DNA of 9,272 nt from Acidobacteriaceae bacterium (GTDB lineage: Bacteria > Acidobacteriota > Terriglobia > Terriglobales > Acidobacteriaceae), in contig JAOAPJ010000119.1 of assembly GCA_025462805.1 (NCBI GenBank), positions 1 through 9,272 on the forward strand, given 5' to 3'. Position numbers and translations under genes: made by a program. Below, in pieces: positions 1 to 8,496 of this stretch; the first letter of the stretch is position 1, and each line of letters starts with the position of its first letter. The notes below the pieces were generated by a model. The model did not search any database. It saw nothing but the letters and a program-made list of their open reading frames with translations, and was not told where the DNA came from.

Positions 1-117
1 GATCGGCACCTTCACTCCGAACTCTGCCAGCTTGTTCGCGTAGTAGGCAGCGGCCCCCTCGTTAAAGGCCGCGCCGTTGTCAAAGACCCGGTATTCGACA
101 GTCAGCGGTTTCGGCAC
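1..117 (-). CDS. pgl: Probable 6-phosphogluconolactonase, N-terminal fragment (cut by window edge)
   Basis: Only the first 39 codons are present. The frame opens with GTG at 117-115 and reads VPKPLTVEYRVFDNGAAFNE and onward without a stop to base 1. A good Shine-Dalgarno sequence, GGAGG at 130-126, lies 8 nt upstream, inside the last codons of zwf. The zwf stop is at 122-120, so only 2 nt separate the genes and they are almost certainly co-transcribed and translationally coupled. A short beta strand (VEYRVF) followed by a long Ala-rich helix is how DevB/SOL-type lactonases begin, and gnd-zwf-pgl is a very common gene order. The enzyme would hydrolyse 6-phosphogluconolactone to 6-phosphogluconate in the cytosol. 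The name rests mainly on context: the diagnostic GGSTP-like motif lies beyond the edge. Another sugar-phosphate enzyme, such as an isomerase or kinase, cannot be excluded. Confidence 0.5.
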   Translation of the reverse strand, partial: MPKPLTVEYRVFDNGAAFNEGAAAYYANKLAEFGVKVPI

Positions 118-119
118 CC

Positions 120-1664
<1,545 letters not shown>

Positions 1665-1787
1665 CGCGTCCTCCTTGTTGCTGCCCTGCTGTTCTCGTCT
1701 CGCCATCCGCCGGTGCTATCGCAGAATGGGTGACCCCGCCTGAGCGAAGCGAAGCGTGGAATGCACCCCGGCCCTTCCGCCCCGCTC
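1665..1787 (-). other. gnd-zwf spacer, G-rich and repeat-like
   Basis: This 123-nt spacer between the gnd stop and the zwf start is unusually long for an otherwise tight cluster. Just after the gnd stop the transcribed strand has G-runs of 4, 2, 3 and 4 at 1783-1766. Next, on the plus strand, comes a short tandem GCGAAGCGAAGCG at 1744-1756, flanked by GGGTGACCCC at 1729-1738 and ACCCCG at 1765-1770. I see no U-tract terminator and no convincing promoter. The layout recalls dispersed intergenic sequences I associate with Terriglobia genomes, but that is recollection and not a match I could test. Confidence 0.35.
1670..1676 (-). promoter_or_regulatory. Shine-Dalgarno site deciding the zwf start
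   Basis: AAGGAGG reads on the minus strand from 1676 to 1670, 5 nt before the ATG at 1664. It is the strongest ribosome site in the window and the reason for preferring this start over the in-frame ATG at 1706, which has no comparable upstream site. Confidence 0.8.
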
Positions 1788-2696
1788 CTAGCTGCTCTTC
1801 TTGACCGCGTGCCCGCCAAACGCATTACGCATAATCGACAGCATGCGGTCGGTGAAGTTGTTGTCCTCGCGCGAGCGGATGCGCCGCAGCAGGGACTCGG
1901 TGATCACCGGCGCCGACACATTCAGGTCGATCGCTTCGAACACCGTCCACCGGCCCTCGCCCGAATCCACCACATACGCCTCCAGCCCGTCCAGCTTCGG
2001 ATTCTTGTGCAGCGCCTCCGTCGTCAGGTCCAGCAGCCAGGAGCGAATCACCGAGCCCACCCGCCAGATCTCACCGATCGCCGGCAGGTCGAAGTTCATC
2101 TCCGTCTTGTGCTCCAGGATCGAGAAGCCCTCGGCATAGGACTGCATCATCCCGTACTCGATTGCGTTGTGCACCATCTTCACGAAGTGCCCGGCGCCCG
2201 CCGGGCCCACATGCCCCCAGCCCTGGTCCTTGGCCGGCGCCAGCGTCTCGAAGATCGGCCGCAGGTAGTCGACTGCCTCCTTCGGGCCGCCCACCATCAT
2301 GCTGTAGCCCTCCTTCAGGCCCCACACCCCGCCGGAGGTGCCGCAGTCCACGAAGTGGAAGCCCTTCGCCGCCTCCTCCTTCGCGCGCCGCTGCGAATCC
2401 TTGTAGTTGGAATTGCCGCCATCGATGAAGATGTCACCCTTCTCCATGAAGGGCTCAAGCTTTGCGATCGTCTCGTCCACCGGCGCGCCCGACGGCACCA
2501 TCAGCCAGATCGCCCGCGGCGCCTTCAGGTTCTTCACCAGCGCCTCCAGCGAGTTCACGCCCTTCGAGCCATCGCTGGTCAGCTTATTCACCACGTCCGC
2601 ATTGAAGTCGAAGCCAACCACGGTATGGCCACCCTGGCGCAGCCGCGTCGCCATGTTGAAGCCCATCTTCCCCAAACCGATCAATCCCAATTCCAT
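1788..2696 (-). CDS. gnd: 6-phosphogluconate dehydrogenase, decarboxylating, short form
   Basis: This 302-residue cytosolic enzyme oxidises and decarboxylates 6-phosphogluconate to ribulose-5-phosphate. It belongs to the short (about 300-residue) GndA/YqeC-like class and not the 470-residue E. coli class. The Rossmann fold opens with GLIGLGKMG at 4-12. Further motifs are MVPSGAPVD at 67-75, GGNSNY at 93-98, VDCGTSGGVWG at 116-126, the catalytic stretch GAGHFVKMVHN at 167-177 with Lys173 and Asn177, and IEYGMMQSYAEG at 179-190. The C-terminal helical domain carries GEGRWT at 246-251 and ends with AFGGHAVKKSS. The second Rossmann strand reads VVGFDFN at 26-32: Asp30 sits where NAD-type enzymes carry an acid, and no Arg follows, which suggests NAD+ preference. 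AGGAG at 2706-2702, 5 nt before the ATG at 2696, supports the start. The gene lies 43 nt after the HAD gene and upstream of zwf. Confidence 0.95.
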   Translation of the reverse strand: MELGLIGLGKMGFNMATRLRQGGHTVVGFDFNADVVNKLTSDGSKGVNSLEALVKNLKAPRAIWLMVPSGAPVDETIAKLEPFMEKGDIFIDGGNSNYKDSQRRAKEEAAKGFHFVDCGTSGGVWGLKEGYSMMVGGPKEAVDYLRPIFETLAPAKDQGWGHVGPAGAGHFVKMVHNAIEYGMMQSYAEGFSILEHKTEMNFDLPAIGEIWRVGSVIRSWLLDLTTEALHKNPKLDGLEAYVVDSGEGRWTVFEAIDLNVSAPVITESLLRRIRSREDNNFTDRMLSIMRNAFGGHAVKKSS

Positions 2697-2739
2697 CGCA
2701 TCTCCTCTCGACCCTCGTCGCTCATGCTCCCCACAAAAT

Positions 2740-3369
2740 TCAGCCCATCTGCACGCCCAACGCGCGCAAGCACTCCGTCAACTGCTGCTCGCCCTTGTAC
2801 TGAATGGCGTGCATCCCCACCTCCGCAGCCGCCGCGCAGTTCTTCTCCCGGTCGTCGATAAAAACGCACTGTTCCGGGCCCATATGCAGCAGCGCCGCCC
2901 CGCTGCGAAACATACGCGGCTCCGGCTTTCTCATCCCCAGGTAGGCAGAGCAGAAGTAGCCATCGAAGAACTCGGTCAGGCCAAAGGTGTCAATGCGGTA
3001 ATCGTTCAGCGAGCCAGACTCGTTGTTCAGCATCGCCATCTTCAGCCCGCTGTGCGCCCGCGCCGCCGCAATCACGTACCGCGCCCCGCCAGGCAGCCAC
3101 TGCGACTCCCGCCGTAAGGCCTCAAGAAACTCTGCGGGCGTGAAGCTGCGCGGCTTGAAGAACACCGTCTCCCTCAGGAACTCGTCATCAGAGATCTCGC
3201 CGCGCTCCCAGCGATCGTTCGCGTCCGGATGACGCGCCTCGTACTCGCCGCGATCGATGCCGAACTGCCCCAGCACACGCGCCCGCTGCTCGTGGTCCCA
3301 CCCATTGGTCAGCAGCACGCCGCCAATGTCCCAGTAGATCGCGCGGATTTCCGTTCGTTCCGATGCCAT
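2740..3369 (-). CDS. HAD-superfamily hydrolase, YihX-like (likely sugar phosphatase)
   Basis: This 209-residue soluble protein has all four HAD motifs. Motif I is YWDIGGVLL at 12-20, with the nucleophile Asp14. Motif II is MLNNES at 113-118. The motif III Lys is Lys148 in LGMRKPEPRMF at 144-154. Motif IV is VFIDDREKN at 169-177, with Asp172 and Asp173. A helical cap lies between motifs I and II and includes ERGEISDDEF at 55-64. The usual second Asp of motif I (DxD) is Gly16, as in E. coli YihX (DLGNV), an active alpha-D-glucose-1-phosphate phosphatase. From memory of YihX, the ERGEISD and LGMRKPE segments are also shared, so subfamily IA variant 3 is a good fit. Its place between tkt and gnd favours a sugar-phosphate substrate, but the sequence alone does not fix it. 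The start at 3369 gives the normal N-terminus, although the ribosome site is weak (GCAGG only). Confidence 0.85.
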   Translation of the reverse strand: MASERTEIRAIYWDIGGVLLTNGWDHEQRARVLGQFGIDRGEYEARHPDANDRWERGEISDDEFLRETVFFKPRSFTPAEFLEALRRESQWLPGGARYVIAAARAHSGLKMAMLNNESGSLNDYRIDTFGLTEFFDGYFCSAYLGMRKPEPRMFRSGAALLHMGPEQCVFIDDREKNCAAAAEVGMHAIQYKGEQQLTECLRALGVQMG

Positions 3370-3433
3370 GGCCTGCGATCCCGAATGCTTGCTTTACCAA
3401 GACGATTGCGACAACGCTTGCCCTATGGATGCG

Positions 3434-3462
3434 ACGGGGACCGCAAACGACGCAGTCCCCGT
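3434..3462 (-). terminator. Strong hairpin between tkt and the HAD gene (no U-tract)
   Basis: On the transcribed strand ACGGGGACTGC and GCGGTCCCCGT form an 11-bp stem with one G-U wobble and a 7-nt loop. The hairpin starts 28 nt past the tkt stop and ends 64 nt before the HAD start. No run of U follows, so it is not a classical intrinsic terminator. The wobble pairs only in RNA made from the minus strand (the plus-strand RNA would have a C-A mismatch), which fits a role in the operon transcript such as 3'-end protection of tkt mRNA or partial attenuation. The structure is seen; its function is inferred. Confidence 0.4.
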
Positions 3463-3490
3463 ATGTGCAGAATCAGGCCGCGGCCATCGC

Positions 3491-5542
3491 TCACCGCGTG
3501 CCGACCGGCTCCGGGCTGCCCTTCTTCGATGATGCCGTGGTCTCCTGCTCGTACTTCTCCAGCAGCCTCTTCGCCCGCGTATACACACCCTCGGCGTTGA
3601 AGCCCAGCTTCTCGAGCACGGTTGTGCCCGGCGCCGATGCGCCGAAGCGATTGAGGCCGATCACGTCGCCGTGCCGCCCTACCCATTTCCACCAGCCCAG
3701 CGGCGCACCCGCCTCGATGGCCAGCTTGGGCAGATGGTCCGGGAAGATCGACGCCTTGTACGCCTCGTCCTGCTGCTCAAACAACCGCCAGCTCGGCATC
3801 GACACCACGCGCGTCGCAATGCCCTCGCCACTCAGCCGCTTCGCCGCCTCCAGCGCTGGCCATACCTCCGCGCCCGTGCCCACGATCAGCAGCTTCGGCG
3901 CGTCGCCGCCCTGCTCCACGATGTACGCGCCCTTGGCCACGTTGGCCATCACGTTGTGCTTGGCCGCATCCAGCACCGGCAGATCCTGCCGCGACAGCGC
4001 CATGAACGATGGCGCCTTCGTCTCCAGCGCCACCTTCCACACCGCGGCGGTTTCATTCGCATCCGCCGGCCGCAGGTCGATCAGGTTGGGCGTCGCGCGC
4101 AGCATCATCAACTGCTCGATCGGCTGGTGCGTCGGTCCATCCTCGCCCAGGCCGATTGAATCGTGCGTGAACACGAAGATGGAATGCGACTTCATGATCG
4201 CGGCAATGCGCACAGCGGGCTTTGCATAGTCCACGAAGTTGAAGAAGGTCGAGCCGTATGGAATCACTCCGCCGTGCACCGACATGCCATTCACCATGGC
4301 GCACATGCCGAACTCGCGCACGCCGAAGAACAGGTTGCGCCCCGCCGGATCCACATGAAAGTTCGCACTGTCCTTGAAGATCGTCTTGGTCGACGTCGTC
4401 AGGTCCGCCGCGCCGCCGAAGACCTCCGGCACTACCTTGGCGAAGGCATTCATCACCGTATTCCCCGCCGTGCGCGTGGCCATCGGCTTGCCGCCCGCCT
4501 CAAATACCGGCAGCGACTTCTCCCAGCCATCCGGCAGCTTCTGATCGAAGACTGTGCGCCGAAACTGCGCCGCCAGCTCGGGAAACTCCTTCTCGTACTT
4601 CGCGAACAGCGCCTGCCATTCCTTCTCTTCCTTCGCGCCCTTGTCCACTGCCTCTAGCCAGTGCTTCGCCGCATCCTCGGGCACGTAGAAGCTCTTGTCG
4701 GAGGGCCAGTTCAGGTTCTCCTTGGTCTTCTTCGTGTCCTCCGGGCCCAGCGCTTCACCATGCGCCTTGTTGGTGCCCGCCTTGGGGCTGCCATAGCCGA
4801 TCACCGTCCGCACCGCGATCATCGATGGCTTGTCCGTCACTGCTTTCGCCGCCTCAATCGCCTTGCCGATGGCCTCGAGGTCGTTGCCGTCTTCCACGAT
4901 CTGCGTATGCCAGTGGTACGCGTCGAAGCGCTTCAACACGTCCTCGGTAAAGGAGAGCTCCGTCGGTCCATCCAGCGAGATCAGGTTGTCGTCATAGAGC
5001 ACGATCGTCTTGCCCAGCGCCAGCGTCCCGGCCAGCGATGCCGCCTCATGCGACACGCCCTCCATCAGGTCGCCATCGCCGCAGAGGATGTACGTGTAGT
5101 GATCCACCACGTCGTATCCCGGCTTGTTGTACACCGCGGCCAGATGCTTCTCCGCCGTCGCCATCCCGATGCCCATCGCGAAGCCCTGGCCCAGTGGACC
5201 GGTCGTCACCTCCACCCCATCCGTGTCGCCGTACTCGGGATGCCCCGGCGTGCGCGAGTGCCACTGACGAAATCCCTTCAGGTCATCGATGGTCACGTCG
5301 TAGCCGGTCAGGTGCAGCACGCCATACAACAGCGCCGACGCATGCCCGTTCGACAGCACAAAGCGGTCGCGGTTCGCCCACTTCGAGTTCTTCGGGTTGT
5401 GGTGCATGTACTTGTGGAAGAGCAGATAGGCTATCGGCGCATCGCCCAGCGGGGCGCCGGGGTGGCCGCTCTTGGCCTTCTCCACGGCATCGACTGCCAG
5501 GAAGCGCAGTGCGTTGATCGCTGTTTGCTGAATATCACTCAT
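3491..5542 (-). CDS. tkt: Transketolase
   Basis: This 683-residue thiamine-diphosphate enzyme transfers two-carbon units between sugar phosphates, linking the pentose phosphate pathway to glycolysis in the cytosol. E. coli TktA is about 663 residues. From the N-terminus: KSGHPGAPLG at 24-33 with His27; SNGHAS at 64-69 with His67; GPLGQG at 115-120; the diphosphate/metal motif GDGDLMEG at 155-162, completed by DDNLISLDG at 184-192; HGE at 261-263; GVREFGMCAMVNG at 407-419 with Glu410, which activates the cofactor; FTHDSIGLGEDGPTHQP at 458-474 with His460; and SRQDLP at 517-522. The C-terminal domain is complete. The start at 5542 gives the usual 10 or so residues before ALRFLAVDAVEKAKSGHPG. 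An in-frame ATG at 5584 would add 14 residues not typical of the family. Neither start has a strong ribosome site. A possible leader ORF overlaps the chosen ATG. Confidence 0.97.
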   Translation of the reverse strand: MSDIQQTAINALRFLAVDAVEKAKSGHPGAPLGDAPIAYLLFHKYMHHNPKNSKWANRDRFVLSNGHASALLYGVLHLTGYDVTIDDLKGFRQWHSRTPGHPEYGDTDGVEVTTGPLGQGFAMGIGMATAEKHLAAVYNKPGYDVVDHYTYILCGDGDLMEGVSHEAASLAGTLALGKTIVLYDDNLISLDGPTELSFTEDVLKRFDAYHWHTQIVEDGNDLEAIGKAIEAAKAVTDKPSMIAVRTVIGYGSPKAGTNKAHGEALGPEDTKKTKENLNWPSDKSFYVPEDAAKHWLEAVDKGAKEEKEWQALFAKYEKEFPELAAQFRRTVFDQKLPDGWEKSLPVFEAGGKPMATRTAGNTVMNAFAKVVPEVFGGAADLTTSTKTIFKDSANFHVDPAGRNLFFGVREFGMCAMVNGMSVHGGVIPYGSTFFNFVDYAKPAVRIAAIMKSHSIFVFTHDSIGLGEDGPTHQPIEQLMMLRATPNLIDLRPADANETAAVWKVALETKAPSFMALSRQDLPVLDAAKHNVMANVAKGAYIVEQGGDAPKLLIVGTGAEVWPALEAAKRLSGEGIATRVVSMPSWRLFEQQDEAYKASIFPDHLPKLAIEAGAPLGWWKWVGRHGDVIGLNRFGASAPGTTVLEKLGFNAEGVYTRAKRLLEKYEQETTASSKKGSPEPVGTR

Positions 5543-5610
5543 GTGCGGGCTCGCCTCTCTTTCGCGATGTTGGTAGCGCCCCATTGCCTCTGCGGCTCCA
5601 TTCCCTTCAT
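5539..5610 (-). CDS. Possible 23-residue leader ORF overlapping the tkt start
   Basis: ATG at 5610 opens a short frame reading MKGMEPQRQWGATNIAKERR followed by ART. Its TGA stop overlaps the tkt ATG as ATGA (5542-5539). This is the classical layout for translational coupling, and it would explain why tkt itself has only a weak ribosome site. An AGAGCGG stretch shortly upstream could serve as its ribosome site. The peptide has no recognisable family and the arrangement could be chance, so this is a candidate only. Confidence 0.2.
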   Translation of the reverse strand: MKGMEPQRQWGATNIAKERRART

Positions 5611-5934
5611 GTGCCGCTCTGCGGACGGGCGCCTCTGAATCAAATCTCTAGCCGGCTACGAACCTCTGCGCAGCGCTAAACTGCGCCATACATTCCACTC
5701 TACATGCTTCGCGTGAGCGCTTCTTTATACGCCCCAAGCGCCCTTCTCCTCTACTCCTGATAACCGCCACACTCGTCTTCAAGGCCCTTCGCGAGACAGC
5801 CTTCGTCACCCTTTCTGCATCGCGCACGCAGCAACTGCGTAAGCTGCTCCTCGCCCTTCTGCACGTCTCCGGCATCGCATTCATCTCCGGCCCTCTGCCG
5901 TTTTCTGCGGTTGTCACTCGCCGCCTGCAGTCCC
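5543..5934. other. Long spacer between the GH15 gene and tkt
   Basis: About 390 bp separate the GH15 stop from the tkt start, by far the largest gap here, so tkt probably has its own promoter and leader in this stretch. I find no convincing -35/-10 pair. The only AT-rich hexamer is TATAAA on the minus strand near 5729-5724, with no good -35 box at 17 nt. Small inverted repeats are present: ACGCAG/CTGCGT at 5826-5840 (3-nt loop), GCGCAG/CTGCGC at 5668-5686 (7-nt loop) and CCGC/GCGG at 5614-5624. None is followed by a U-run. Open frames of 75-110 codons cross the region on both strands, but they have unlikely composition, lack good starts, or overlap the GH15 3' end, so I do not call them genes. 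No riboswitch class is recognisable. Confidence 0.5.
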
Positions 5935-8397
5935 TCAGCGCTCGACGGCAACAGAATAGTTCCGCCCCTCCCACTGGCCGCGCTCTGGCCAGAACATCGT
6001 GAACTCCACGCGCTCGCCCTTTCCCGGCAAGGCATCCGCATAAAAACCGGCACTGGCCACCGGTATCGATCGCGCAGTCTCGACCGTCTTCCAGCTATCC
6101 GACGACCAACGCAGCTCGAAGAACTCCTGGGCTTCCACCCGCAGCCGGCGCCCGGCCTCTATGCTCGCCACCGGCCGGTCCCGCCGCCACACCTCTATGT
6201 CGGCTCGCGAGCGCGGTCGCGCATACCGCTCCGCCACCGGCTCGATGCGGTCGAAGACCCTTTTGTCCGTCGCCGAGCGCAGCAGCTTCACATACTCCGC
6301 GTGCGCCCACACCAGCGGCATCGCGGAGCCGGTCGGGCGCCCCTGGACCATTCCGCAGTCCGGGCAGTCCGCGGTGTCCCACACCTGCTCGGCCAGCATC
6401 CCGCCGTTCGAACCGAAGCCCTCGAGCGTCTTGATCAGCCCCGAGACATCCCGCCCCGCCGCCAGCTCGTAGTGCGCGCGCTCGCCCGTCAGCAGCGGCC
6501 AGCAGCTCGCCTGCCCCCACCCGTCAAACGGCGCGCCATCGGGATGATTCCCATAGCCATCGTGGTTGTAGCGGCGAAAGCCGGGTCCTTGGGGCATCTC
6601 GTGACGCAGCACCGCGTCGGCCACCCGCACCGTCGCGACCACGATGGGATCGTCCGCCCGCCGCACGCCGTAGCGCACCAGCTCCAGGAACCCGCCATCC
6701 ACCACCTCGCGCGCCTCGAAGCGGTACCGCTCGCCGGGCCCGCGGTTCGCGATGTTGAACTGCTCCGTCCCTGGCCCCATGTGCATATAAGGCTCCTGCC
6801 CCGGCGCTTCGGCCGGGCGGATCCGCATGTAATGCTGCTTCACTTCGGGCAGCAGCACGCCGTCAGTGGTTACCGTCCAATCCTCCAGGTGCGACTCGAT
6901 CCAGTCCGCCTGCTCTTCCAGAAATGTCGCCAGCTCCGGCCGATGCCGTGTCCGCACCAGATCCGCCGCGCAGATCAGCGCTGCAATCACCGCCGCCAGC
7001 GTCGATGGCGAGTAACCCGCACACTCCTCCCATCGTTCCTGCTGCGTCACCGGTGCATGCCGCACCAGGAACGCCGCGGCCCGCTCAATGAACGCCAGCG
7101 GGTCGAAGACGCCCAGCGAGTCCAGCTTCCACAGCCGCCACGCCAGGATGATCGGGAACGCCGTCTCGTCCAGCTGCACGCCCGACCAGTAGGGCGCGCC
7201 GTTGACCCAGAAGTTCTGCGGAAAGCCGCCATCCGTCTTCTGCGTGCACGCCAGGTACGTCAGTGCCCGCATCGCGCTCGATCTCTGCTCGCACGCCAGC
7301 AGCGCGGTCGCCGTCTGGGTCATGTCGCGCGTCCACACCAGGTGATATCCGCCCAGATCGCTGTCCGTTCTCGCCTGCCCCCAGGGAATCGACGCAGACG
7401 CGATAAACGCGCCGGCAAAGTTCTTGTCCTCGTGGGTCAGCAGCACCCGATAGCTGATGTCCAGCAGACGTCCGCCATCCTGCGCCGCCCCGGCCAGCCG
7501 CGTCACCGGGCGCACCCGCTCCCACTGCGAAATGAAACGCTCCAGCTGCTGCTCAAACGGCACATTCAGTGATCCCACCGTGCGCGTCAATGCCGAGTGC
7601 GGTGCCGGCCCGAACCCCACCGCCAGCAGGAACTCCGGGCGATCGGCTACCTCGATCTCACCAGTCAGCGCGATGTTTCCGTTCAACGCGGAGCCATAGT
7701 GCCACTCCATGCCATAGTGCCGCGTTACGTCCTGGTAGCCGTCGCTGGTCCCGACGAAGCCGCAGCTCGCCGCCGTGAAGCCGCCATCCACCGCCATGGC
7801 CAGCGCGGAGTTGCCCTTCCACCCCAGCAGCATCCGTCTTCCCGCCACATCCAGTACGCGCCCGTTGTTGTCCGCGCCGCCGACTTCCAGATGCGGCGCC
7901 AGCAGCGCATACACCTTCAGCTTGCGCAATAACTCCGGCTCCGCCTCCACCTTCACATGCATCAGCAGCACCGGCGCATGCGGGTCGCTGATGATCCGCT
8001 TGGTGATCGTGTATCGGCCTTCGGGATCGCGGTTGACGATGCCCACCGCCGGCGCATGCGGCGCCAGATACGAGAACTCCTGCTCCAGGTCGCGCTTCTC
8101 TTCATGCACGAAGCTCTCGCCATCCGTGATCAGCAGTTCCAGATCGCGTATCTGCGGGCTGTCGATGGTCGGGTGATAGATCTCGTTCACCGTACCGTGC
8201 GAGATCGTCCACCAGATCTTGCTCGACGTGGAATAGGCCGTGCCCACCACATCCTTCTGGCTCGAGGTCCAGCGCGGCTCCAGGCCCGGAGCTCCCGGCG
8301 CTTCACCATCTCCATCGATCCATCGGTACACCGCCTGCTGTCCGCTCAAATGCCCCCCAGCCCTGTCATCCTCGTGCGTCGACGACCCTCGCCACAA
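5935..8397 (-). CDS. Glycoside hydrolase family 15 glucoamylase-type glucosidase
   Basis: This protein of up to 820 residues should cleave glucose from the non-reducing ends of alpha-glucans or maltodextrins. The N-terminal beta-sandwich (about 33-295, glucodextranase-N type) includes GEAPGAPGLEPRWTSS at 31-46 and FVGTSDGYQD at 214-223. The (alpha/alpha)6 catalytic barrel (about 310-710) has GGYHLVWTRDM at 349-359, GGFPQNFWVNG at 390-400, QLDETAFP at 408-415, WEECAGYSPST at 456-466 with the probable acid Glu457, DGWGQASCWPLLTGERAHYE at 625-644, and GMLAEQVWD at 666-674 with the probable base Glu670. A C-terminal beta-rich domain (about 730-820) ends in EGRNYSVAVER. I see no signal peptide, so it is probably cytosolic. 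The frame is open from a TTG at 8397 without a ribosome site. A TTG at 8349 (after GGGGGG) or a GTG at 8331 are alternative starts that lose no conserved sequence. GH15 trehalases have a different N-terminus. Confidence 0.9.
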   Translation of the reverse strand: MWRGSSTHEDDRAGGHLSGQQAVYRWIDGDGEAPGAPGLEPRWTSSQKDVVGTAYSTSSKIWWTISHGTVNEIYHPTIDSPQIRDLELLITDGESFVHEEKRDLEQEFSYLAPHAPAVGIVNRDPEGRYTITKRIISDPHAPVLLMHVKVEAEPELLRKLKVYALLAPHLEVGGADNNGRVLDVAGRRMLLGWKGNSALAMAVDGGFTAASCGFVGTSDGYQDVTRHYGMEWHYGSALNGNIALTGEIEVADRPEFLLAVGFGPAPHSALTRTVGSLNVPFEQQLERFISQWERVRPVTRLAGAAQDGGRLLDISYRVLLTHEDKNFAGAFIASASIPWGQARTDSDLGGYHLVWTRDMTQTATALLACEQRSSAMRALTYLACTQKTDGGFPQNFWVNGAPYWSGVQLDETAFPIILAWRLWKLDSLGVFDPLAFIERAAAFLVRHAPVTQQERWEECAGYSPSTLAAVIAALICAADLVRTRHRPELATFLEEQADWIESHLEDWTVTTDGVLLPEVKQHYMRIRPAEAPGQEPYMHMGPGTEQFNIANRGPGERYRFEAREVVDGGFLELVRYGVRRADDPIVVATVRVADAVLRHEMPQGPGFRRYNHDGYGNHPDGAPFDGWGQASCWPLLTGERAHYELAAGRDVSGLIKTLEGFGSNGGMLAEQVWDTADCPDCGMVQGRPTGSAMPLVWAHAEYVKLLRSATDKRVFDRIEPVAERYARPRSRADIEVWRRDRPVASIEAGRRLRVEAQEFFELRWSSDSWKTVETARSIPVASAGFYADALPGKGERVEFTMFWPERGQWEGRNYSVAVER

Positions 8398-8433
8398 TCA
8401 ACGCGAACGAAATTCACCACACGTTCACAGCGA

Positions 8434-8457
8434 AGCCGCTGCTCGCAGCCAACGGCT
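8434..8457 (-). terminator. Bulged hairpin downstream of the PF10091 gene
   Basis: Forty nucleotides past the stop at 8497, the transcribed strand can fold AGCCG against CGGCT, with an inner CTG/CAG stem, a CGAG loop and a 4-nt bulge on one side. No U-run follows directly, so any terminator role is weak inference. The remaining spacer, from 8496 to the GH15 start, shows no clear promoter. Confidence 0.2.
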
Positions 8458-8496
8458 CTAGCTAGGGGCTGGAAGCTGGAGGCGGGTACCTGCCGC

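Noticed and set aside
5724..5729. TATAAA on the minus strand as a -10 box for tkt
   Set aside because: No acceptable -35 box stands 16-18 nt upstream. A single AT-rich hexamer is not enough for a promoter call.
5652..6026. A plus-strand open stretch in the same gap with fairly G/C-rich third positions and a hydrophobic segment
   Set aside because: It has no usable start codon, runs antisense into the GH15 3' end, and matches no family I know.
5751..6053. A 100-codon minus-strand frame in the GH15-tkt gap with spaced Cys and Gly residues, and an overlapping 108-codon frame at 5648-5974
   Set aside because: Both begin inside the GH15 coding sequence in another frame, have unlikely composition and no recognised domain. 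The Cys/Gly spacing is not regular enough for a known repeat.
5911..7572. A 553-codon open frame on the plus strand opposite the GH15 gene, and similar long plus-strand frames at 1761-2861, 3363-4229 and 4661-5638
   Set aside because: They lie antisense to well-conserved genes, are rich in Arg, His, Pro and Ala, and show no family motifs. High G/C at third positions of the real genes suppresses stops on the other strand.
8481..8494. GGCGGGTACCTGCC palindrome near the stop of the PF10091 gene, considered as a terminator
   Set aside because: The central GGTACC is a short perfect palindrome with no room for a loop, the outer stem is 3 bp, and no U-run follows.
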